From: SHAN690 sp041391765
GTDB lineage: Bacteria; Bacteroidota; Bacteroidia; Flavobacteriales_G; Salibacteraceae
Length of the DNA: 64,000 bases
Reading direction: 5' to 3'
Assembly: GCA_041391765.1 (NCBI GenBank)
Contig: JAWKNJ010000014.1
Location: 124,001-188,000 of the forward strand
Shown in pieces: positions 25,801-32,782 of the stretch. Every line of letters begins with the position of its first letter. Position 1 is the stretch's first letter. A model generated the notes under the pieces. That model did no database searches. It worked only from the letters and a program-made list of their open reading frames with translations, and was not told the origin of the DNA. The position numbers were made by a program, and so were the translations under genes.

Positions 25801-25867
25801 TGGAACCTATTTTATAGAGATCACCAATCAAGGGGAACAGAGCATTGGCACTTGGTTAATCAAGTAG
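22814..25867 (+). CDS. T9SS-secreted protein with beta-helix and PKD domains
   Basis: A 1017-residue secreted protein. From the ATG at 22814 it has a signal peptide (MKQSLLVLVLFINAILAISQ); a TTG 18 bases earlier is a weaker start. Residues about 100-400 look like a right-handed parallel beta-helix (VTIDGRPGGTG, NCKIRYCNIDGLYRGIWIS, short N-rich turns). Ig-like segments with paired cysteines (YQWQSRPDG, YQWQSSTGG) and three PKD-like domains follow (YYWDFGDGND, FSWDFGDGTP, YEWQFGDIDS). The last 75 residues (LYPNPTDNISV ... GTYFIEITN) are a type A T9SS sorting domain. It is probably surface-anchored or released. Ligand or enzyme activity is not evident. Confidence 0.9.
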   Translation: MKQSLLVLVLFINAILAISQSNSVELLDGTGTLISNHNSITSAYGAIPSTITQAYTIQVKTIYTGANEVYPIVFVNKTGASAANVITLRPEAAASSITIGGTLSGASIFIFNNSDFVTIDGRPGGTGTTQAFTILNNGTSANTADIWLLSGASNCKIRYCNIDGLYRGIWISEPGSTGNDSLIIEHNAFHNLIWGILAVASTTPVNDYMVVRGCTFEDMSFIGFAASSYSGYTIVDSNQFYNTTSIAPTSSISYPIAFENLRDTAIITRNLIYDQNYGTSVNPTSGISFLSTTFGGTPYAKVANNMILLDTGASSDYMFGIGFGLLSSSSAMDADVYHNTVKLSGTATGGTAGNVNSSPIWIFSMNASNDFNFYNNVLINERLGGNEYHIAAAIESTSGTIHADYNTYSTADTMFAVLGTTEYADFASFQVAVHPNEIYGNIEPITFVSASDLHLDPSMENVWPVYGTVQSLVGIDIDDEFRLTPFRGYDEIILDSCIGMPDAGSPTPMADTVCAGDSVLMYLTEQTGAYGLSYQWQSRPDGGAFTNIDTTLGFWAYVDSLTEYRCIVTCLASGQSDTSEIGFIDVFAPPMADSIDFTNTLNTFTFSIANVQNTSDYYWDFGDGNDTTDAPSPTHTYAASGPYDIMLVISNECEAETLYTSIVVDCFGTPQVATVHAKKIGSNQTTTSTLYICPGDNALLTLTNLDSNSAPFFDYQWQSSTGGAAYTDISGANNDSLTVSPSITTNYRCVVSCEGSATEKISTVVKVLVQLASFDSISAEELFPANNYQFTLHNPQSILTFSWDFGDGTPLSNLQNPTHQYGDTGAYTVLFSGGGICDTYTASLDINVECVEPPVAGTIDATLNGSTVTFTSNGETGGKTYEWQFGDIDSSTASGSTTTFTYSEDGVYFITLIISNGCGSDTVQTQIDVLGIGSLKKSSALLYPNPTDNISVITISSPMVDADVSIKNVSGQVVHAQRGLSGNQLQLSASELKLPAGTYFIEITNQGEQSIGTWLIK

Positions 25868-25874
25868 TTAGCAG

Positions 25875-25903
25875 AAAGGCCGGACGGTGTTCCGGCCTTT
25901 TTC
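25875..25903 (+). terminator. Terminator after the T9SS gene
   Basis: AAAGGCCGGA and TCCGGCCTTT form a 10-base perfect stem with a 6-base loop, followed by further T residues. Confidence 0.88.
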
Positions 25904-25925
25904 TTCAATGCTTTTTCCGAAAGCA

Positions 25926-25955
25926 TTGTTGAAAACTTAAAAAGTCTTACATTCG
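25926..25955 (+). promoter_or_regulatory. Promoter of rplU-rpmA
   Basis: TTG at 25926-25928 (another at 25929-25931), then TACATTCG at 25948-25955, spacer 19 or 16. It leaves a leader of about 27 bases before rplU. Confidence 0.55.
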
Positions 25956-25986
25956 CACCCCTTTTTAAAGCAAGTAAATCAGAGCT

Positions 25987-26511
25987 ATGTACGCAATTGT
26001 AGATATAGCAGGGCAGCAATTCAAAGTTGAAAAAGACCAAAAGGTTTACGTTCACCGCTTGGATGCAGAGGAAGGCAAGAAGGTCGATTTCGACCGCGTT
26101 CTTCTGATTGATGACAACGGGAAAGTAAATATTGGCGCCCCAGCTATCGATGGTGCACAGGTTAGTGCAACCGTCTTAGGACACCTTAAAGGTGATAAGG
26201 TAATCATCTTCAAAAAGAAAAGAAGAAAAGGTTACCAGAAAATGAATGGTCATCGTCAATCATTGACGGAGATCCAAATCAACAGCATCGTTGCAAGTGG
26301 TGCGAAAAAGGCTGCTGCCCCTAAAAAAGAGGAAGCGCCTAAGCAGGAAGCCGCTCCAAAGGCGGAAGCAAAAGTTGAAGTAATGGCAGAAGCCCCATCA
26401 ACTGATCTAAATGCTATGACCGTGGCCGAATTGAAAGAAATGGCCAAGGCTAAAAACATTGAAGGATACACATCAATGAAGAAGGCTGAGTTAATCGAAG
26501 CCCTTAGTTGA
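25987..26511 (+). CDS. rplU: 50S ribosomal protein L21 with C-terminal extension
   Basis: A 174-residue L21. Residues 1-103 are the standard ribosomal protein (MYAIVDIAGQQFKVEKDQ ... KKKRRKGYQKMNGHRQSLTEIQI), which binds 23S rRNA in the large subunit. The remaining 70 residues are a Lys/Ala/Glu-rich linker followed by a helix-extension-helix module (MTVAELKEMAKAKNIEGYTS then KKAELIEAL) like the Rho N-terminal/SAP fold. E. coli L21 has about 103 residues. Followed after 21 bases by rpmA, the conserved order. Confidence 0.95.
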   Translation: MYAIVDIAGQQFKVEKDQKVYVHRLDAEEGKKVDFDRVLLIDDNGKVNIGAPAIDGAQVSATVLGHLKGDKVIIFKKKRRKGYQKMNGHRQSLTEIQINSIVASGAKKAAAPKKEEAPKQEAAPKAEAKVEVMAEAPSTDLNAMTVAELKEMAKAKNIEGYTSMKKAELIEALS

Positions 26512-26532
26512 TTGAAATAAAACCGAGAAAGC

Positions 26533-26796
26533 ATGGCACACAAAAAAGGTGTAGGTAGTTCGAAAAACGGTAGAGAGTCGCATAGTAAAAGACTCGGAGT
26601 TAAAATATTTGGAGGTCAGGATGCTGAAGCCGGCAACATCATCGTTCGTCAGCGTGGCACTCAACACAACCCAGGTGTTAATGTTGGTATTGGCAAGGAT
26701 CACACCTTGTTTGCAACTGCTGATGGCGTTGTGACTTTCCAGAAAAAAAAGGACAACAAGTCATACGTTTCCGTTCTTCCGAAAGAAGGGAAATAG
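26533..26796 (+). CDS. rpmA: 50S ribosomal protein L27
   Basis: An 87-residue L27. It begins MAHKKGVGSSKNGRESHSKR and continues with LGVKIFGGQDAEAGNIIVRQ, the canonical N-terminus that reaches the peptidyl-transferase centre. There is no N-terminal leader cleaved by a Prp protease as in Firmicutes. Second gene of the rplU operon; a terminator follows. Confidence 0.97.
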   Translation: MAHKKGVGSSKNGRESHSKRLGVKIFGGQDAEAGNIIVRQRGTQHNPGVNVGIGKDHTLFATADGVVTFQKKKDNKSYVSVLPKEGK

Positions 26797-26819
26797 ACTG
26801 ACGTTAAATCATTTTAAAC

Positions 26820-26854
26820 TCCCGATTCAGCATTCGATGGATCGGGATTTTTTG
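26820..26854 (+). terminator. Terminator after rpmA
   Basis: TCCCGAT and ATCGGGA stem followed by TTTTTTGTTTT, 24 bases after the rpmA stop. Confidence 0.8.
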
Positions 26855-26879
26855 TTTTCATTCGTTCGATTAATCACTC

Positions 26880-28148
26880 ATGTTACAGGTATCCCACATT
26901 CGTGAAAACAGGCAAGTAATTATTGATGCACTTGCCAAACGCGGCCTAACAGCAGAAGCTATCATCAACCAAGCCATTGAGCTAGACGACAAACGCAAAC
27001 ACGCACAGTTTACACTGGATCAAAACTTGGCTGAAGCTAAAAAAATCGCGGCAGAAATTGGCCAGATGATGAAATCAGGTGATAAGACCGGAGCTGAAGC
27101 AGCCAAGGAGAAAACATCTGAACTTAAGAAGTATAACCAAGGACTTGAACAAGAGTTGCGAGAATTGGAATCCACGCTTCAAGATTTGTTAGCAACGATT
27201 CCGAACGCGCCTCACAAATCAGTTGCAACGGGGAAAAGCAGCGAAGACAACGAAATTGTTCGCACTTGGGGTGATGCATCAGATGCAGCTCACGCTACTC
27301 CACACTGGGAATTGACCAGTAAATATGGTCTGATCGATTTCGAGCTTGGTGTAAAAATCACAGGTGCCGGATTTCCAGTTTACACAGGAAAAGGCGCTAA
27401 ACTCCAGCGTTCATTAATTCAGTTTTTCCTAGACGAGGCCGAAGCCGCAGGCTATACGGAAGTTATTCCACCTCACCTGGTGAACGCTGACTCTGGATTT
27501 GGAACCGGCCAACTTCCTGACAAGGATGGGCAGATGTATCATGCAACAGAGGATAACTTGTTCTTGATTCCAACGGCTGAGGTTCCGATCACCAATATTT
27601 ACCGTGATGTTATTGTGGCTGAAGATGATCTTCCTATCAAAAATGTGGGTTACACCCCATGTTTCCGAAGAGAAGCAGGTTCTTACGGAAAGGATGTTCG
27701 GGGTCTGAATCGCCTGCATCAGTTTGATAAAGTAGAAATCGTTCAGATCTCCAATCCGGAGCAGAGCTACCAAATTTTGGAAGGGATGGTTGCGCATGTG
27801 GAGTCCTTACTTCAAAAGCTGAAACTACCTTATCGCGTATTGCGTCTTTGTGGAGGTGACATGGGTTTCACATCAGCGTTGACATACGATCTGGAAGTTT
27901 ATTCGCAAGGTCAAGGTCGCTGGTTAGAAGTGAGTTCAGTATCAAATTTTGAAACCTACCAAGCCAATCGCATGAAACTGCGTATTAAGAGCAAGGATGG
28001 TAAAAAACAACTCGCCCACACACTCAACGGAAGTGCATTGGCTCTTCCTAGAATTGTTGCCGCCATTCTCGAAAACAATTTCACCGGAAACGAAATCAGA
28101 ATACCTGAATCACTGGTTCCGTACACAAAATTTGAGGTCATAAAATGA
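26880..28148 (+). CDS. serS: Seryl-tRNA synthetase
   Basis: A 422-residue class II synthetase charging tRNA-Ser. The N-terminal helical arm (residues about 1-105, a long coiled coil rich in Ala/Lys/Glu) is followed by the catalytic core: a motif 1 region (GAKLQRSLIQFFLDEA), motif 2 (VGYTPCFRREAGSYGKDVRG), and motif 3 (NGSALALPRIVAAILEN). The length is normal. Its stop overlaps the start of the next lipoprotein gene by four bases (ATGA). Confidence 0.97.
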   Translation: MLQVSHIRENRQVIIDALAKRGLTAEAIINQAIELDDKRKHAQFTLDQNLAEAKKIAAEIGQMMKSGDKTGAEAAKEKTSELKKYNQGLEQELRELESTLQDLLATIPNAPHKSVATGKSSEDNEIVRTWGDASDAAHATPHWELTSKYGLIDFELGVKITGAGFPVYTGKGAKLQRSLIQFFLDEAEAAGYTEVIPPHLVNADSGFGTGQLPDKDGQMYHATEDNLFLIPTAEVPITNIYRDVIVAEDDLPIKNVGYTPCFRREAGSYGKDVRGLNRLHQFDKVEIVQISNPEQSYQILEGMVAHVESLLQKLKLPYRVLRLCGGDMGFTSALTYDLEVYSQGQGRWLEVSSVSNFETYQANRMKLRIKSKDGKKQLAHTLNGSALALPRIVAAILENNFTGNEIRIPESLVPYTKFEVIK

Positions 28149-28711
28149 TTCGATACGCAGCATTCATTCTTCTTCTAGCCGCAACTAGTCTTACATCCTG
28201 CAATCAGGAAATCAAGGAAGAGCGTCTAAAACGGATTGATAGTCTTGGAACACACCTGAACCATGTTAGTGAAGTGATTGCTAGTGTGGATTCTGCGATG
28301 ATTCAGAGTCGCTTGGACGAAATGGATCGCAATGCCAATTGGCTGAATGATAATATAAATGGGGAAATTAAGCTGCCAACTGCAATTAAATTCGGGGATT
28401 ACATGCGCTGTCAAAAATTCTATGGCAAAGCCTTAAACCGATACCGAAAAGTCAAGTCTGAGTTGCAATACAGCGAAAAACAGATGGAAACACTCAGAAA
28501 AGATGTGAAGAACAGCTTCTACAGCGATGAAGAATTTGAAGGATATTTTAGAACCGAAGCAGAAGCCATTAAAAGCCTGATTGAGGCAACAGACGAATTG
28601 GAAGGAAGCTACGATGCAGTCAATGAGCAATACATGAAAACTAAGCCGGCTGCAACATCTATCTTGGACAGCATAAAATCCGTGATATACTCCTCTGAAC
28701 CGCTCATTTAA
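28145..28711 (+). CDS. Hypothetical lipoprotein, helical
   Basis: A 188-residue probable lipoprotein: signal MIRYAAFILLLAATSLTSC with lipobox LTSC. The mature part is almost entirely helical and charged, with coiled-coil character (SEVIASVDSAMIQSRLDEMD, YSEKQMETLRKDVKNSF). Family not recognised. It overlaps the serS stop by four bases and lies directly upstream of a TPR protein, so the three genes are probably co-transcribed. Confidence 0.75.
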   Translation: MIRYAAFILLLAATSLTSCNQEIKEERLKRIDSLGTHLNHVSEVIASVDSAMIQSRLDEMDRNANWLNDNINGEIKLPTAIKFGDYMRCQKFYGKALNRYRKVKSELQYSEKQMETLRKDVKNSFYSDEEFEGYFRTEAEAIKSLIEATDELEGSYDAVNEQYMKTKPAATSILDSIKSVIYSSEPLI

Positions 28712-28745
28712 ATACTGTTTTTACATTCTGTTCATCTTCGTCTCA

Positions 28746-30542
28746 ATGCTTGACTTGGTTCAAGCTCAAGGCACGACAGACGAGCAGCTCGCTGCACATT
28801 ATTATCGCGAAGGCGACTTTGAAAAGGCCCTACTCTATTACGAGCGGCTTTATTCCAAATCAGCGAGCGATGAATACTATGAGTATTACCTTAACAGCCT
28901 GCTGGCAACAAATGATTACAAAAATGCTCAGAAACTAACCGAGCAACACGCGAAAGCGCACCCAGGGGCGTACCGATTTCAGGCAGACATTGGAAACGTT
29001 CTTCTAAAGTCGGGTGAAGATGACAAGGCCAACAAGCATTTTGACAAGCTCATCAAAGGACTAGATAAGGCATCCGTAAATCAAATTTTGGATTTGGGTC
29101 AGGCGTTTGCTGAACTTAATATGAATGACCGGGCGCTTGAAGTGTATTACCAAGGCCGAAAACACATCGGAAGTGCCTACCCATTCCACTTCCAAATCGC
29201 GCCATTGCTTGGTCAACAGGGCGATGTAGAGGGCATGATTCGTGAATACCTTGACGTGTTGGAGGTAAGCAATGGATACATTCAAAGTGTACAAAACACG
29301 CTAAACCGTGTGATCGGTTTTGAAGAGGAGAATAAGTACAACGAAGTGCTTCAAACCGAACTTCTTAGCCGCGTTCAAAAACATCCCAACAACGACATCT
29401 ACGCTGAGATGCTTATTTGGATGTATATGAAACAAAACAAGTTTGAGTCTGCCCTGATTCAAGTGAAGGCCATGGACAAACGAAATAAGGAAGATGGTGA
29501 GCGGGTCATCGACTTAGCGGAACTAGCACTCAGCAACTATAAGTACGATGTGGCTATTGGTGCCTATTCCTATGTGAAGGCCAAGGGTCCCGGCAACTAT
29601 TACTACCTCGATGCTATGGCCGGCCTGCTCCAGGCGCTCAAGGCAAAAGTGACCAACGCAGACTATGACCAAGCGGCAATCGCACAACTGATCCTGGAAT
29701 ACAAAAACACCTTGGATGAACTTGGTTTCCGCAACACCACTGCTTCGATTATTTTGGACTATGCTCATGTAAAGGCCTTTTATGAAAGCAAGTTTCGATC
29801 TGAATCGGTGGAAGAGGCAACTATACTATTGGGTGATGCATTGGAGCTTCCTGGCCTAAACGAGAATACCGAGGCTCGCCTAAAAACGGAGTTGGCTGAC
29901 ATCTACGTCCTCTCAAACAACATTTGGGACGCCTCGTTGCTCTATGGACAGGTGGAAAAGAAATTCAAATATGATGAACTTGGCCATGAAGCTAAGTTGA
30001 AGAATGCACTCGTTTTCTACTACGCTGGAGACTTCGGCTGGGCTCAGTCTCAATTGCTTGTTCTCAAAGGCTCTACCTCAAAATTGATCTCTAACGATGC
30101 CGTAGAGTTAAGTGCATTCATCACAGAAAACATCGGCATCGACTCCAACATGGAAGCGCTGTCCTTATTTGCCCAAACGGAGTTGATGATCGCACAGCAC
30201 AAATTTGATTCTGCTTTGGCTCAGCTCAAATTGATTGAAAAGCAGTTTCCGGGTCACGACCTAGGAGACAACATTCTATTTAAACGAGCAGAAATCTATG
30301 CCGAACTTGGTCAATACGAGAAGGCAGCAGAAACATTCATGCTTATTCCCGAACAATATCCATTCGACATTTTGGTTGACAATGCGCTTATCGAAGCCGG
30401 TCGCATCTATGAGAATCAACTGAATGACATGGAAAAGGCCATGGCGATTTACCAAATGATTCTGACAGATCACACCAATAGTCTGTTTGTGGTGGAAGCC
30501 CGAAAGCGGTTCAGAAGCTTGCGCGGAGACAAAGTGCAGTAA
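28746..30542 (+). CDS. TPR-repeat protein, probably periplasmic
   Basis: A 598-residue protein from the ATG at 28746, built of tetratricopeptide-like helical pairs from residue 10 to the end (EKALLYYERLYSKSAS, DRALEVYYQGRKHI, KAAETFMLIPEQYPFDILVD, EKAMAIYQMIL). The protein is likely secreted: the 17 codons before this ATG read as a signal peptide (KYCFYILFIFVSMLDLVQAQ), but there is no ATG, GTG or TTG in frame between the stop at 28683 and 28746. A CTG at 28695 is the best candidate start, overlapping the previous gene. TPR proteins of this kind are scaffolds; the partner is unknown. Confidence 0.8.
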   Translation: MLDLVQAQGTTDEQLAAHYYREGDFEKALLYYERLYSKSASDEYYEYYLNSLLATNDYKNAQKLTEQHAKAHPGAYRFQADIGNVLLKSGEDDKANKHFDKLIKGLDKASVNQILDLGQAFAELNMNDRALEVYYQGRKHIGSAYPFHFQIAPLLGQQGDVEGMIREYLDVLEVSNGYIQSVQNTLNRVIGFEEENKYNEVLQTELLSRVQKHPNNDIYAEMLIWMYMKQNKFESALIQVKAMDKRNKEDGERVIDLAELALSNYKYDVAIGAYSYVKAKGPGNYYYLDAMAGLLQALKAKVTNADYDQAAIAQLILEYKNTLDELGFRNTTASIILDYAHVKAFYESKFRSESVEEATILLGDALELPGLNENTEARLKTELADIYVLSNNIWDASLLYGQVEKKFKYDELGHEAKLKNALVFYYAGDFGWAQSQLLVLKGSTSKLISNDAVELSAFITENIGIDSNMEALSLFAQTELMIAQHKFDSALAQLKLIEKQFPGHDLGDNILFKRAEIYAELGQYEKAAETFMLIPEQYPFDILVDNALIEAGRIYENQLNDMEKAMAIYQMILTDHTNSLFVVEARKRFRSLRGDKVQ

Positions 30543-30555
30543 GTGCGAAAGCTCA

Positions 30556-30619
30556 ACTTCAAATTCAAGCTCAATTTCATAGCCCGTTGAATTTGCTTTT
30601 GAGCTTGAGTTTGAAGTTT
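30556..30619. repeat. 20-base near-perfect inverted repeat
   Basis: The arm at 30556-30575 (AACTTCAAATTCAAGCTCAA) and the arm at 30600-30619 are reverse complements in 19 of 20 positions, with a 24-base loop. The arms are made of short CTTCAAAYTCAAGCTC words. Only a weak T-run follows, so this looks more like a dispersed repeat or a processing hairpin than a classic terminator. Confidence 0.75.
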
Positions 30620-30686
30620 CATCACAATCCCCTAAAACGTGTTAGTTACTTTCCCGCTTCCAAAATTTCCAGTGCTGCTTATTAGA

Positions 30687-30694
30687 TAGCTTCG
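30687..30694 (+). promoter_or_regulatory. Candidate -7 box (TAGCTTCG) before ftsX
   Basis: TAnnTTyG box eight bases before the ftsX ATG, in a 160-base gap after the TPR gene. Confidence 0.35.
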
Positions 30695-30702
30695 CCACAG
30701 TT

Positions 30703-31581
30703 ATGGCAAAAAAGGCAGAAGAAAAGTTCCAAAAGCGCAGACTCCGAGGTTCGTACATGTCGGTCATTCTCAGCGTCTCCTTGGTACTGTTCACTTTGGG
30801 TTTGCTCGGTCTTTTCCTTCTGTACACGCAAAAGATCAGCAATCAGGTCATTGAAGACATTGGCTTTACGGTTTACCTCCATGACGATATCAAGGAAATT
30901 GACGTGGAGCGTCTGAAAAAAGCGATTGACGTTGCAGAATATACGCGCGTAACTGCGTATGTTTCAAAGGATGAAGCTATTGAAATATTGAAAGCCGACT
31001 TGGGGGAGGAGTTCATGCAATACCTTGATTACAATCCTCTACTCGCATCCATCGAAGTAAAAGTGAAGCCGGCATATGCAAATACAGACAGCTTGGCTGT
31101 GATCAAAACGAGCTTAAGTCGCAGCTCGAAAATCAAAGAGATTGTTTATCAGGAATCACTCATTCAAAAGGTGCAGGAAAACCTTCGCATTGCCGGAATC
31201 GTGATGTTGGCGTTCAGCGCGCTACTTCTTATCGTGGCTATAGCATTAATTAACAACAGCATCAGGCTCGCGATTTACAGCCGAAGATTTCTCATCAAAA
31301 GCATGCAGCTCGTTGGTGCCACGCAGTCGTTTATTCGCAAACCCTTTGTCAGGCGGGGGATTGCGCATGGCATCTACAGCGCTCTAATCGCCATCTTGTT
31401 GATCATGGGGGTGATGTATTATCTCCAACAAATCCTACCGGACCTCATCCAAATTCAGGATATAGAAATTTTAGCATATCTATTTGTCATAGTTATGGCC
31501 TTGGGAATCATAATTTCGTGGGTCTCTACCAGCTTGGCCGTTCGCAAGTTCTTGCGAATGCGAAGCAGTAAAATGTATTAA
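30703..31581 (+). CDS. ftsX: Cell division protein FtsX (permease-like)
   Basis: A 292-residue membrane protein with the FtsX layout: a basic N-terminus, TM1 (about 26-46, LVLFTLGLLGLFLLYT), an extracytoplasmic domain (about 50-165, IGFTVYLHDDIKEID ... VKVKPAY), and three C-terminal helices with the cytoplasmic loop IYSRRFLIKSMQLVGATQSF. With FtsE it controls peptidoglycan hydrolases at the division site. FtsE is not adjacent, as is usual in Bacteroidota. Followed after 4 bases by a DUF3098 gene. Confidence 0.93.
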   Translation: MAKKAEEKFQKRRLRGSYMSVILSVSLVLFTLGLLGLFLLYTQKISNQVIEDIGFTVYLHDDIKEIDVERLKKAIDVAEYTRVTAYVSKDEAIEILKADLGEEFMQYLDYNPLLASIEVKVKPAYANTDSLAVIKTSLSRSSKIKEIVYQESLIQKVQENLRIAGIVMLAFSALLLIVAIALINNSIRLAIYSRRFLIKSMQLVGATQSFIRKPFVRRGIAHGIYSALIAILLIMGVMYYLQQILPDLIQIQDIEILAYLFVIVMALGIIISWVSTSLAVRKFLRMRSSKMY

Positions 31582-31585
31582 GATC

Positions 31586-31810
31586 ATGAGCAATCAAGGA
31601 AACGAGTTCCCATTAGAAAAGAAGAATTTCATGCTGATCGGTATTGGATCACTCATCGTTGTCATCGGATTTTTCCTGATGAGCGGTGGCGGTGCCGATG
31701 ATATCTCATCGTTCAGCGAGGACGTGTTTAGTTTTAGAAGAATGTACATCGCTCCATTGGCAATTCTTGCCGGATACGGGTTGGTGATGTATGGCATTAT
31801 AAAGAAGTAA
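31586..31810 (+). CDS. DUF3098 family small membrane protein
   Basis: A 74-residue protein with two transmembrane helices (FMLIGIGSLIVVIGFFLMSG and APLAILAGYGLVMYGII) separated by a short loop containing DVFSFRRMYIAP. This matches DUF3098, a Bacteroidota family found between ftsX and uppP. Function unknown; position suggests a link to cell envelope or division. Four bases separate it from each neighbour. Confidence 0.88.
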   Translation: MSNQGNEFPLEKKNFMLIGIGSLIVVIGFFLMSGGGADDISSFSEDVFSFRRMYIAPLAILAGYGLVMYGIIKK

Positions 31811-31814
31811 TCAT

Positions 31815-32603
31815 TTGAATGCACTAGAGGCCATCATCCTTGGCATCATCCAAGGACTCACTGAGTTTTTACCCGTGAGCAGTAGCGGCCATCTTGAGCT
31901 GGGCAAAGCGCTCTTGGGCGACAACAGTCTTCCCGAAGAAAGCCTTTTGTTTACAGTTGTGCTGCACTTTGCCACGGCCCTCAGCACGATCATCGTTTTC
32001 CGCAAGGATATTCTCGAAATCCTTCAAGGCCTGCTTCAATTCAAATGGAATGAACAAGCGCAATTTTCTGTAAAAATCATTCTCTCTATGGTTCCGGCCG
32101 GGCTGGTTGGAGTGTTCTTTAACGACCAGATCGAGGCCCTGTTTTCCAAGCAAATCTTACTCGTTGGAGCAATGCTCATCATCACGGGATTACTTCTCTT
32201 TTTGGCCGACCGCGCCAAGAAGACAGAGCGCAGCGTGAGCATGGGAAATGCAATCATTATCGGTATCGCCCAAGCCATTGCCATACTACCAGGAATAAGC
32301 CGAAGCGGTGCTACCATTTCCACTTCTGTTTTATTGGGTATTGATCGTGAGCGTGCAGCCCGATTCTCCTTCCTGATGGTCGTTCCGTTGATCTTCGGAA
32401 AAATGGCCAAGGATGTAATGGATGGAGGAATTGCTGCTTCTCAGATGGAGATTACTCCACTCCTATTAGGGGCAGTTGCTGCCTTTGTTTCCGGCCTGGT
32501 CGCCTGCCGCTGGATGATCGCCCTTGTAAAAAACAGCCAGCTGAAGTATTTCAGTTATTACTGTTTTGCGGTGGGCGCCATTTCGATTGCGCTATCAGTC
32601 TGA
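31815..32603 (+). CDS. uppP: Undecaprenyl-diphosphate phosphatase UppP (BacA)
   Basis: A 262-residue integral membrane phosphatase that recycles the peptidoglycan lipid carrier. The two catalytic signatures are present: GLTEFLPVSSSGHLELGK and PGISRSGATISTSVLLG. The start is a TTG at 31815 (TTGAATGCACTAGAGGCC), which gives the usual N-terminus MNALEAIILGIIQGL; the ATG inside it is out of frame. The 3' end overlaps, tail to tail, 46 bases of a small minus-strand gene. Confidence 0.95.
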   Translation: MNALEAIILGIIQGLTEFLPVSSSGHLELGKALLGDNSLPEESLLFTVVLHFATALSTIIVFRKDILEILQGLLQFKWNEQAQFSVKIILSMVPAGLVGVFFNDQIEALFSKQILLVGAMLIITGLLLFLADRAKKTERSVSMGNAIIIGIAQAIAILPGISRSGATISTSVLLGIDRERAARFSFLMVVPLIFGKMAKDVMDGGIAASQMEITPLLLGAVAAFVSGLVACRWMIALVKNSQLKYFSYYCFAVGAISIALSV

Positions 32604-32782
32604 CAGTCACACTCATTACTCGAATAGTCCCAGCATTCTCCCTTATCTAAACACTCATCTATCCTGAAAAAGCGATCTAACTTTTTTATTGCCCAAATGC
32701 CAAACCCAATAGCAAACAGCACTGATGCCAATATGCCCATTTGTTTTCGGCTCACAAAAAATGACGTCCTCACACCGTCCAC
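32558..32782 (-). CDS. Small membrane protein with cysteine-rich tail
   Basis: A 74-residue protein: one transmembrane helix (MGILASVLFAIGFGIWAI) followed by a short tail with RIDECLDKGECWDYSSNECD. This CLDxGxxWxYxxxxC pattern occurs in small uncharacterised membrane proteins of several phyla, which supports it being real. It overlaps the korB 3' end by 13 bases at its start and the end of uppP by 46 bases, tail to tail. It probably forms the last gene of the korAB operon. Function unknown. Confidence 0.65.
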   Translation of the reverse strand: MDGVRTSFFVSRKQMGILASVLFAIGFGIWAIKKLDRFFRIDECLDKGECWDYSSNECDCQTDSAIEMAPTAKQ

